Positions 1 through 5,382 of a stretch of DNA of 13,153 nucleotides are shown here, in pieces. The notes under the pieces were generated by a model. The model made no database searches. It was not told the DNA's origin and worked only from the letters and a program-made list of their open reading frames with translations. The stretch spans positions 1-13,153 of the forward strand of contig CAYRTL010000130.1 in the NCBI GenBank assembly GCA_964427005.1, written 5' to 3'. The stretch comes from JAMXLO01 sp964427005. GTDB lineage: Bacteria; Pseudomonadota; Alphaproteobacteria; Acetobacterales; Acetobacteraceae. Positions within the stretch are counted from its first letter, which is position 1. Every line of letters starts with the position of its first letter. The position numbers were made by a program, and so were the translations under genes.

Positions 1-80
1 TGCTCGGCCAGTGCGCTTGCGATGCCAGCCCCGATGCCGCTGGTGGAACCAGTGACGATGGCAGTCTTGCCTTTCAGCAT
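1..80 (-). CDS. bdhA: 3-hydroxybutyrate dehydrogenase-like SDR, N-terminal fragment
   Basis: Only the first 27 residues are in the window; the gene runs off the left edge. They begin MLKGKTAIVTGSTSGIGAG, the first beta strand and glycine-rich dinucleotide-binding loop (TGxxxGIG) of classical short-chain dehydrogenases. This opening is especially close to D-3-hydroxybutyrate dehydrogenases, which interconvert 3-hydroxybutyrate and acetoacetate with NAD in polyhydroxybutyrate and ketone-body metabolism. The catalytic Ser-Tyr-Lys residues lie outside the window, so the exact substrate is not proven and another SDR remains possible. The ATG shares one base with the TGA of the upstream LLM gene (TGATG), so it is probably translationally coupled to that gene. 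Confidence 0.65.
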   Translation of the reverse strand, partial: MLKGKTAIVTGSTSGIGAGIASALAE

Positions 81-928
81 CAGACGAATTCCCGCATCAG
101 CGGCTCCCAACGATCGAGTATCGGCATGATCCCATCAGCCTTCGCCGCCGGCAGGCTGATCACCACGCGTGCGATGCCGAGATCGCGATACTGCCTGAGC
201 CGATCAAGGTCCTCGGCGACACGAAACAGCGTGACCGGCAGGGATGCAGGGTCGCGCCCTGCTTCGCGAGCCATGGCATGGAACTGCGGCAAGGTGTCTG
301 CGACGTCGCCGTGATGCGTGCGCCCTGCACCGGGAATCCAGCCGTCGCCATACCGCACCGCGCGCCGCGCGCCATAGGGGAAGGCGCCGCCGACGATGAT
401 CGGAAACGGTTTCTGCACCGGCTTCGGCCAGGTCTGCATTGGCGCGAAGTTGACGAACTCGCCGTGGTATTCGGCGGTGTCCTGCGACCAGATCGCCTTC
501 ATCGCCTCGATGCGCTCGCGTGACAGCTTGTGGCGCGTTTCGTAATCCGTGCCGTGGTGTTCCATCTCTTCCTTGTTCCAGCCATTGCCGACGCCAAACA
601 GAAAGCGTCCGCGAGAAAGCTGGTCGAGTGAGGCAACCAGCTTGGCTGTCTGGATCGGATCGCGCTGATTGATCAGACACACGCCGGTGCCGACTTTCAG
701 CGTCTTAGTGGCAACTGCCGCGGCGGTCAGCACCAGGAACGGATCCATGATATCGTAGTAGGGTTGCGGCAGTTCAGTACCACCCGGAAACGCTTTGGTG
801 CGCACCAGCGGGATGTGTGAGTGCTCCGGCACCCAAAGCGATTCGAAGCCGCGCTGCTCCAGGATCGGGCCGAGTTCACTCGGCGCCATCGAGGCTTCGG
901 TGAAGAACATCGCGGCGCCGAATTTCAT
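80..928 (-). CDS. LLM-class F420-dependent-type oxidoreductase
   Basis: This 282-residue protein belongs to the bacterial luciferase-like (LLM) fold and resembles the 'probable F420-dependent oxidoreductase' subgroup (TIGR03619-like). Visible family features are the first strand MKFGAAMFF, the WVPEHSHIP segment near residue 32, the LDQLSRGRFLFGVGNGWN flavin-site segment (about residues 97-114), and PFPIIVGGAFPYGARRAVRYGDGWIP near residue 180. Cofactor (F420 or FMN) and substrate cannot be told from sequence; many proteobacterial members probably use FMN. The open frame extends upstream to 1138 into glnS, but the ATG at 928 has a good Shine-Dalgarno (AGAGGAGAG, about 7 bases away) and starts the conserved fold, so the 70 upstream codons are rejected. 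It lies 64 bases downstream of glnS and overlaps the bdhA-like start by one base. Confidence 0.85.
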   Translation of the reverse strand: MKFGAAMFFTEASMAPSELGPILEQRGFESLWVPEHSHIPLVRTKAFPGGTELPQPYYDIMDPFLVLTAAAVATKTLKVGTGVCLINQRDPIQTAKLVASLDQLSRGRFLFGVGNGWNKEEMEHHGTDYETRHKLSRERIEAMKAIWSQDTAEYHGEFVNFAPMQTWPKPVQKPFPIIVGGAFPYGARRAVRYGDGWIPGAGRTHHGDVADTLPQFHAMAREAGRDPASLPVTLFRVAEDLDRLRQYRDLGIARVVISLPAAKADGIMPILDRWEPLMREFV

Positions 929-943
929 GATGCACTCTCCTCT

Positions 944-958
944 GCGGCACCCTGCCGC
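944..958 (-). other. Small perfect hairpin ahead of the LLM ribosome-binding site
   Basis: GCGGCA and TGCCGC pair perfectly over 6 bases around a 3-base loop. In minus-strand RNA the hairpin sits directly upstream of the Shine-Dalgarno of the F420-type LLM gene (start 928) and downstream of the larger 964-987 hairpin. It could limit readthrough or stabilise the 5' end of the downstream message. No U-run follows, so I do not call it an intrinsic terminator. Confidence 0.35.
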
Positions 959-963
959 GACGG

Positions 964-987
964 ATGGCCGGCATGGTGGCCGGCCAT
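964..987 (-). terminator. Hairpin just after glnS, possible terminator or 3'-end stabiliser
   Basis: ATGGCCGGC (964-972) and GCCGGCCAT (979-987) form a perfect 9-base, GC-rich stem with a 6-base loop. It begins 5 bases past the glnS TGA (993-995) on the minus strand. The place and stability fit a transcription-ending or mRNA-protecting hairpin. No run of U follows in the minus-strand RNA, so classical factor-independent termination is doubtful, and partial readthrough into the LLM gene 64 bases downstream is possible. Confidence 0.45.
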
Positions 988-992
988 GACGA

Positions 993-2681
993 TCAGGTGC
1001 GTCCTTGCACTTTGGCCCAGGTGTCACGCAGACCAACAGTGCGGTTGAAAACCGGCTTGCCCGGCGCCGAATCCGGATCGGCGCAGAAGTAGCCCAGCCG
1101 CTCGAACTGAACGGCTTCGCCGATGGGTGCGTTGCCAAGCGCTGGTTCCAGCAGGCAGCCGGTCAGCACTTCCAGCGAGTCAGGATTGAGATCGGCCATA
1201 AGGTCGCCATCCGACCCCGGATCCGGACGCGAGAACAGATGATTGTAGAGGCGCACCTCCGCCGGAATGGCATCCGCCGCAGCAACCCAGTGCAGCGTCG
1301 CCTGCACCTTGCGTCCATCGGGCGGCGCATTGCCGCCGCGCGTTGCGGGATCATAGGTGCAGCGGAGTTCCACCACCTCACCGGCAGCATTCTTCACCGC
1401 CTCGCGACAGGTCACGAAATACCCGTAGCGCAATCGCACCTCACGCCCAGGCGCGAGCCGGAAGAACTTCTTCGGCGGGGCCTCCATGAAGTCTTCGCGC
1501 TCGATGTAGAGCTCGCGTCCAAAGGTGATCGGCCGCGTACCGGCAGAGGGATCTTCCGGGTTGTTGATCGCCTCCAGTGTTTCGGTCTTGCCCTCCGGCC
1601 AGTTCTCGATCACCAGCTTCAGCGGGTGCAGCACCGCCATGCGGCGCGGCGCGATCCGGTTGAGCAGTTCGCGGACCGAGTATTCGAACGCCGCATATTC
1701 CGTAACGCTGTTCGACTTGGTGATGCCGCCACGTCGGACGAAATCGCGCAGCGCCGCGGCTGGAATACCGCGCCGGCGTACACCCGCCAGTGTCGGCATC
1801 CGCGGATCGTCCCAGCCGGAGACCCGGCCCTCGTTCACCAGCCGCGTCAGAAAGCGCTTCGACATGACCATGTAGGTGATGTTCAACCGCGCGAATTCGT
1901 ACTGATGCGGCCGCGCCGGCACCGGCAGATTATCGATCAGCCAATCGTACAGTGGCCGATGGTCCTCGAACTCCAACGTGCATAGCGAATGCGTCACGCC
2001 TTCGATTGCATCCGACTGACCGTGCGCGTAATCGTATGTAGGATAGATGCACCAGGCGTTGCCCGTGCGCGGATGCTCCGCGTGCAGGATGCGGTACAAC
2101 ACGGGATCGCGCATGTTCATGTTGGGCGACGCCATGTCGATCTTGGCACGCAGCACCCTGGCTCCGTTCGGGAACTCGCCGGCGCGCATGCGGCGGAACA
2201 GGTCGAGGTTCTCCTCGACCGACCGATAGCGATACGGGCTGTTCTGCCCCGGTTCGGTCAGCGTTCCGCGCTGGCTCCGCATCTGGTCGGGTGGCGTGTC
2301 ATCAACGTAAGCCTTGCCTTGCCGGATCAGGTGCTCCGCCCATTGGTACAGCTGCTCGAAATAGTCCGACGCATGATAAAGGTGTTCGCCCCAGTCGAAG
2401 CCCAGCCAGTGCACGTCGCGCTTGATCGCGTCGAGGAACTCCTGCTCCTCCTTGGTGGGATTGGTGTCGTCAAAGCGCAGATGACAGCGGCCACCATATT
2501 CCTGCGCGATGCCAAAGTTCAGGCAGATGGACTTGGCATGGCCGATATGCAGATAGCCGTTCGGCTCAGGCGGAAAGCGCGTGACCACGGTGGTGACACG
2601 GCCCGCTTCGATGTCGGATTGCACGATGTCGCGAATGAAATCGCGGCCAGCTTCGGTCGTTGCGGTGTCTGTCGCTGCCAT
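993..2681 (-). CDS. glnS: Glutaminyl-tRNA synthetase (GlnRS)
   Basis: GlnRS is a cytoplasmic class I synthetase that attaches glutamine to tRNA-Gln using ATP. The 562 residues match the usual bacterial length (about 550). The class I signatures are intact: PPEPNGYLHIGH at residues 37-48 with HIGH at 45-48, and the VMSKR loop with MSKR at 273-276. RFDDTNPTKE (69-78) and the C-terminal anticodon-binding beta-barrel region (RREDF/ERLGYFCAD-like blocks) are also as expected. The ATG at 2681 has a strong AAGGAGG directly against it with no spacer, which is unusually close; no other start codon lies within the next several codons. A palindromic repeat (2692-2741) fills most of the 63 bases between it and the preceding LLM gene, and no convincing promoter is visible there. 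GlnRS is patchy among alphaproteobacteria, many of which make Gln-tRNA through GatCAB instead. Confidence 0.97.
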   Translation of the reverse strand: MAATDTATTEAGRDFIRDIVQSDIEAGRVTTVVTRFPPEPNGYLHIGHAKSICLNFGIAQEYGGRCHLRFDDTNPTKEEQEFLDAIKRDVHWLGFDWGEHLYHASDYFEQLYQWAEHLIRQGKAYVDDTPPDQMRSQRGTLTEPGQNSPYRYRSVEENLDLFRRMRAGEFPNGARVLRAKIDMASPNMNMRDPVLYRILHAEHPRTGNAWCIYPTYDYAHGQSDAIEGVTHSLCTLEFEDHRPLYDWLIDNLPVPARPHQYEFARLNITYMVMSKRFLTRLVNEGRVSGWDDPRMPTLAGVRRRGIPAAALRDFVRRGGITKSNSVTEYAAFEYSVRELLNRIAPRRMAVLHPLKLVIENWPEGKTETLEAINNPEDPSAGTRPITFGRELYIEREDFMEAPPKKFFRLAPGREVRLRYGYFVTCREAVKNAAGEVVELRCTYDPATRGGNAPPDGRKVQATLHWVAAADAIPAEVRLYNHLFSRPDPGSDGDLMADLNPDSLEVLTGCLLEPALGNAPIGEAVQFERLGYFCADPDSAPGKPVFNRTVGLRDTWAKVQGRT

Positions 2682-2691
2682 CCTCCTTACT

Positions 2692-2741
2692 TGTCATTGC
2701 GAGCGCAGCGAAGCAATCCCCATCCCTGCTGGGCAATGACA
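2692..2741. repeat. Palindromic intergenic repeat (GTCATTGCGAGCG type)
   Basis: TGTCATTGC at 2692-2700 and GCAATGACA at 2733-2741 are perfect 9-base inverted repeats enclosing GAGCGCAGCGAAGCAATCCC. A nested ATTGC...GCAAT pair (2696-2700 with 2713-2717) can form a smaller hairpin. The core GTCATTGCGAGCGCAGCGAAGCAATCC is the familiar form of a dispersed repeat found in many copies in alphaproteobacterial and some other genomes, where it often reads as SLRAQRSNP when it enters a reading frame. Here it lies in the transcribed gap between the LLM gene stop (2745) and glnS start (2681), with its glnS-side end about 3 bases from the Shine-Dalgarno. It could fold in the glnS leader. Copy number in this genome cannot be judged from one window. 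Confidence 0.8.
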
Positions 2742-2744
2742 GGC

Positions 2745-3908
2745 CTAGCCGGTGATCGCGGTATCCGGAAATTCCTCCTTCAGCCGCGGGTACAGCTCGC
2801 GCGCGAACGTCCGAATCCCCAACACCGTTTCGTCATGCTCCAGGAAACCGGCCTGGCCCATGATCAGCAGATGGCCGAACCCGCCGACGTGGTCGTACAG
2901 CTTCTTGATCTGCCGATGCACCTGATCGGGCGTCCCGGCGAACATGATGCCTGCCTCGATCGCGCCCTCCACCGTGGCGGCCTTGCGGAAGGCACTCAGC
3001 GGGTGTTCCGCGCCGCGCAACATGGCAACGTTGGCGGCCACCGGCACATAGCCTGGCGGATTGGCAAAGTGCGGCGGCACCTTGTTGGAAGTGATATACC
3101 ACAGCAGCTTTTCCGCACCGGCGCGCGCATCTGCCTCGTTCGGCGCGGTATAGACCATGGCGGCATAAGCCAGCCGGTGCGCCGGCACATCATTGCCGCG
3201 TCCCGCCTCGCGCCAGCCGCGGCGGTACGCGTCGTACACCGCCCGCGTCCCGTCGAAGCCGGTGAGGAACGTCGCCTGCACGAAAGCGCGAGCGCCGACA
3301 CGCGCCGCACCACCCGGGCTCGTGGTGCTGATCCATATCGGCGGGTGAGGCTGCTGATAGCAACGTGGCCAGATGTTCACGGCGCGGGAATGGAAGAACC
3401 GGCCTTCATGACTGAACGGTCCGTCATGCGTCGTCCAGGCCTTGATGATCAGCTCGAGCGCCTCCCACTCGCGCTCGTTCATGCGCACCGGGTTGCTGTT
3501 GGCCGGCAGCACTTCATACGGCACGCCACGCACGAAGCCGGCTTCCAGTCGGCCGCGTGACAGCACATCGACCATCGCCATTTCTTCCGCCACGCGCACG
3601 GGTTGGCGACGATTGGCGATCGGATTGCCGAGGATCAGCAACCGTGCCTTCTTGGACAGACGCGCGAGCGCCGCCAGCACAAGTGGCGCCGCAGGATCAA
3701 CGCATGTCGCCGTCTGATGGTGCTCGTTGAGCATGATTTCCATGCCCTCGTCTTCCGCGATCAGCCACTCATCGAGAAAGCGGTCGTACAACGCAGCCCC
3801 CTTCTCCGGGTCATAGACGCGGTTGGGAAGGTTGACCCGGATCGACTCGTATTCGTCTGCGGGCGGCAGGTACGGATAGGCGTTCTCGCTGAAATGCCAG
3901 GCCTTCAT
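2745..3908 (-). CDS. LLM-class flavin-dependent monooxygenase (luciferase-like)
   Basis: This 387-residue protein has the long form of the luciferase-like TIM barrel, as in alkanal or nitrilotriacetate/hydroxylating monooxygenases that work with reduced flavin from a partner reductase. Recognisable blocks are EWLIAEDEGMEIMLNEHHQT near residues 48-67, LGNPIANRRQPVRVAEEMAM near 94-113, and DVLSRGRLEAGFVRG near 114-128, all conserved active-site strands of the family. No reductase is present in the window. Two starts are possible: GTG at 3911 or ATG at 3908. I chose ATG because GGAGG (3916-3920) is 7 bases away; the ATG shares one base with the hydrolase TGA, so the pair is probably translationally coupled. 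This coupling suggests that the hydrolase and monooxygenase work on one pathway. The substrate is unknown. Confidence 0.9.
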   Translation of the reverse strand: MKAWHFSENAYPYLPPADEYESIRVNLPNRVYDPEKGAALYDRFLDEWLIAEDEGMEIMLNEHHQTATCVDPAAPLVLAALARLSKKARLLILGNPIANRRQPVRVAEEMAMVDVLSRGRLEAGFVRGVPYEVLPANSNPVRMNEREWEALELIIKAWTTHDGPFSHEGRFFHSRAVNIWPRCYQQPHPPIWISTTSPGGAARVGARAFVQATFLTGFDGTRAVYDAYRRGWREAGRGNDVPAHRLAYAAMVYTAPNEADARAGAEKLLWYITSNKVPPHFANPPGYVPVAANVAMLRGAEHPLSAFRKAATVEGAIEAGIMFAGTPDQVHRQIKKLYDHVGGFGHLLIMGQAGFLEHDETVLGIRTFARELYPRLKEEFPDTAITG

Positions 3909-4684
3909 CACACCGCCTCCAGGAACCGCAGCACTGTCCGGGCGAAGGCTTCGGGCTGCTCCATATGCGGCGCATGTCCTGCCGTCGCGATGGTCTCTGT
4001 CCGCGCATTCGGCAGCAGGCGTGCATAGGCGGCGAGATACTCGGCTGACACCAGCCCATCGCTTTCGCCGCGCAGAAACAGGGTGGGCGTGGTGACGCGA
4101 TGCAGCCGGTGGCGCAGCTTGGGATTGTGCATGTACGGCTCCCAGACCAGCAGAGCCAGCGTCTCACGATTACGCACGCGGATAGCGAGCTGTTCGTCGG
4201 TGAGCTGCGAGACATCGGCCCGCATGCGCTCCGGATCGTGGTACATCAGCCGGTCAATCTCGGCCTGCGGCAAGGCGAAGATGTCCGGAATGTCGAGTCG
4301 ATCGGATGGCCCAGTTTTCACGCCCTCTGGCCCGACCAGCACCAGCCGGCGCACACGCTCTGGCGATTTGGTCGCGAGCTCCGCGGCGATCCAGCCGCCG
4401 ATGGAGCAGCCGATCACGTCGGCTTCCTGCAAGCCCAGCCGATCCATCAGTTCCAGATAGACGTAGGCGATGTCGTCGACCGCATCGACCCAATCGGGCA
4501 GGCTGGACTTGCCGAAACCTGGGTGTGACGGCGCGATCAGCCTGTGGCCTTGCGAGAGTAGCCCCACGTAAGGATGCTCAGGCACGAACCCGCCGGCATT
4601 GTGCAGAAACAGTAGCGGTGGACCCTCGCCAGATTCGAACAGCTCGAGCTCAACCCCGGCGATCGCGATGATCTGGCGTTGCAA
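3908..4684 (-). CDS. Alpha/beta hydrolase
   Basis: This is a 258-residue alpha/beta-fold hydrolase of the size and order seen in meta-cleavage-product hydrolases, lactonases and esterases. The catalytic triad is complete: the nucleophile elbow GCSIGG gives Ser94, GESDG gives Asp209, and AGHAPHMEQPEAF gives His237. HNAGG (28-32) is the oxyanion-hole strand end. No signal peptide is visible, so it should be cytoplasmic. The frame opens with TTG at 4708, but a second TTG at 4684 has a textbook AGGAGG (4692-4697) 7 bases upstream and begins near the first beta strand, so I use 4684; an ATG inside that leader is out of frame. It is the first gene of the minus-strand unit and overlaps the LLM monooxygenase by one base. 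It may act on an ester, thioester or ring-cleavage product of the divergent Rieske pathway, but that is inference. Confidence 0.93.
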   Translation of the reverse strand: MQRQIIAIAGVELELFESGEGPPLLFLHNAGGFVPEHPYVGLLSQGHRLIAPSHPGFGKSSLPDWVDAVDDIAYVYLELMDRLGLQEADVIGCSIGGWIAAELATKSPERVRRLVLVGPEGVKTGPSDRLDIPDIFALPQAEIDRLMYHDPERMRADVSQLTDEQLAIRVRNRETLALLVWEPYMHNPKLRHRLHRVTTPTLFLRGESDGLVSAEYLAAYARLLPNARTETIATAGHAPHMEQPEAFARTVLRFLEAV

Positions 4685-4710
4685 GGGACATCCTCCTGGC
4701 TTTGCCAAAA

Positions 4711-4739
4711 AGGCTAGTCCGTCTCGCCGGGGAGGTCAC
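4711..4739 (-). promoter_or_regulatory. Candidate promoter of the hydrolase-LLM unit
   Basis: On the minus strand TAGCCT (4716-4711) is a plausible -10 element. GTGACC at 4739-4734 (spacing 17), or TGACCT at 4738-4733 (spacing 16), is a plausible -35 and lies inside the 4729-4750 palindrome. The -10 ends 26 bases before the TTG start, leaving a short leader that holds the AGGAGG. The aldo/keto reductase gene has the same TAGCCT at almost the same distance (25 bases). This is a pattern match only. Confidence 0.4.
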
Positions 4740-4750
4740 GTGACCACCCC
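4729..4750. promoter_or_regulatory. 22-base palindrome, candidate operator
   Basis: The core GGTCACGTGACC (4734-4745) is a perfect 12-base palindrome. It is flanked symmetrically by GGGGA and ACCCC, so the whole 22 bases are self-complementary except for one A/A pair. The dyad has no loop, which fits a dimeric DNA-binding protein better than an RNA hairpin. It overlaps the proposed -35 of the divergent hydrolase gene, a classic place for a repressor. No regulator gene is in the window and I cannot assign the site to a regulator family. Confidence 0.6.
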
Positions 4751-4797
4751 ACGCCCGTGTGTCAGTTGGAATTTCCGCTGGTCCACGGCAAACGTTC

Positions 4798-4815
4798 CTT
4801 CACAGGTCTGTGAAG
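4798..4815. promoter_or_regulatory. 18-base inverted repeat, candidate operator
   Basis: CTTCACAG and CTGTGAAG are perfect 8-base inverted arms separated by GT. The site lies 48 bases from the first palindrome and about 135 bases before the start of the broken epoxide hydrolase gene. A TAGCGT (4837-4842) about 21 bases further on could be that gene's old -10, placing this palindrome at its -35 edge. It may be a leftover operator of the decayed gene or may still serve the divergent operons. Confidence 0.5.
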
Positions 4816-4949
4816 CGCAACCGCTGTGATCTGAGCTAGCGTTTCCCACGGTCTCGACCCGCGGAGCTGGTGCCACGGATGCGTGGAGCAGCGACAGGTT
4901 CATCGCCTCGGCTCGGCAGCGCAATTGAAGCGACCCACGGAGGCTCACA

Positions 4950-5214
4950 ATGCGTTCCGAAGTTATCAACCAGGACCGACGCGAGCTCTTGGGCGCCGCT
5001 GTGATGGGAATTGCAGGCGCGGTTGCTGCGAGCCTTTTTCCTCGGTCTCGCGCATCGGCAGCCGCAACCGTTCCGCATCGATGTTCCCGAGCAGGATCTC
5101 GTTAATCTTCGCCGCAGGCTGGCGGCCACACGGTGGCCCGACAAAGAGACGGTCGCGGATGAATCTCAAGGCGTGCCGCTGGTGACCCTGCAACAGCTCG
5201 TGCGCCATTGGCAG
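4950..5214 (+). pseudogene. Epoxide hydrolase remnant with Tat signal (frameshifted, truncated)
   Basis: The ATG at 4950 follows GGAGG with 6-base spacing and opens a 51-codon frame ending at TAA 5103. Its start contains DRRELLGAAVMGIAGAVAA, a twin-arginine export signal ending near ASAAA. From about 5070 the homology continues in the +1 frame: PFRIDVPEQDLVNLRRRL, then AATRWPDKETV and QGVPLVTLQQLVRHW. This is the N-terminal domain of microsomal-type epoxide hydrolases (EHN family, PF06441). Known relatives have a Tat signal followed by this domain and then a catalytic alpha/beta-hydrolase domain, about 400 residues in all. Here homology stops after the HW codons (5206-5211), so the catalytic domain is missing. 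A frameshift near 5068-5072 and a 3' deletion make it a pseudogene. The intact start signal suggests recent decay. Confidence 0.85.
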
Positions 5215-5382
5215 ACAGGACGAGGGGCATGGCAAACTTATCCCATTGCGATGGGGATTAATCGTAACCAGCAGCCGAGACCACCCATCCCGGTCTGGGA
5301 GTGAGAAATTACCCATTTAGCGGGCTGTCTGGACATCTCAGCGTTCTCCGCCTTGGATAAGCAGGACCAGGGAGGGACGCAG
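5215..5382. other. Unidentified junction sequence between the pseudogene and the Rieske operon
   Basis: This stretch does not continue the epoxide hydrolase in any frame and I recognise no gene in it. It contains a near-palindrome around ATCCCATTGCGATGGGGAT (about 5240-5258) and weak AGACC/GGTCT inverted repeats (5278-5282 with 5292-5296). It abruptly replaces the missing part of the pseudogene, so it may be insertion- or deletion-derived. I see no terminal inverted repeats or target duplication that would identify an insertion sequence. Its last part holds the candidate promoter and ribosome-binding site of the next gene. Confidence 0.5.
5330..5359 (+). promoter_or_regulatory. Candidate promoter of the Rieske-ABC operon
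   Basis: TGGACA (5330-5335) and TGGATA (5354-5359) with an 18-base spacer resemble a sigma70-type promoter. The -10 ends 23 bases before the ATG at 5383, a leader length close to those proposed for the hydrolase (26) and aldo/keto reductase (25) genes. If right, transcription would begin near 5366, excluding the upstream TTG at 5353 as a start codon. The match is modest and unproven. Confidence 0.35.

Noticed and set aside
929..1138. Upstream extension of the F420-type LLM frame
   Set aside because: It overlaps the glnS 3' end, and a good ribosome-binding site and conserved first strand support the ATG at 928.
1989..3560. Plus-strand open frame of 523 codons across glnS, the repeat and the LLM gene
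   Set aside because: It is antisense to two confidently identified genes and crosses an intergenic palindromic repeat; no domain is recognisable.
4966..5316. Minus-strand open frame over the pseudogene and junction sequence
   Set aside because: It is antisense to clear epoxide hydrolase homology and shows no domain; the part after 5215 stays unidentified, and I could not support a transposase assignment.
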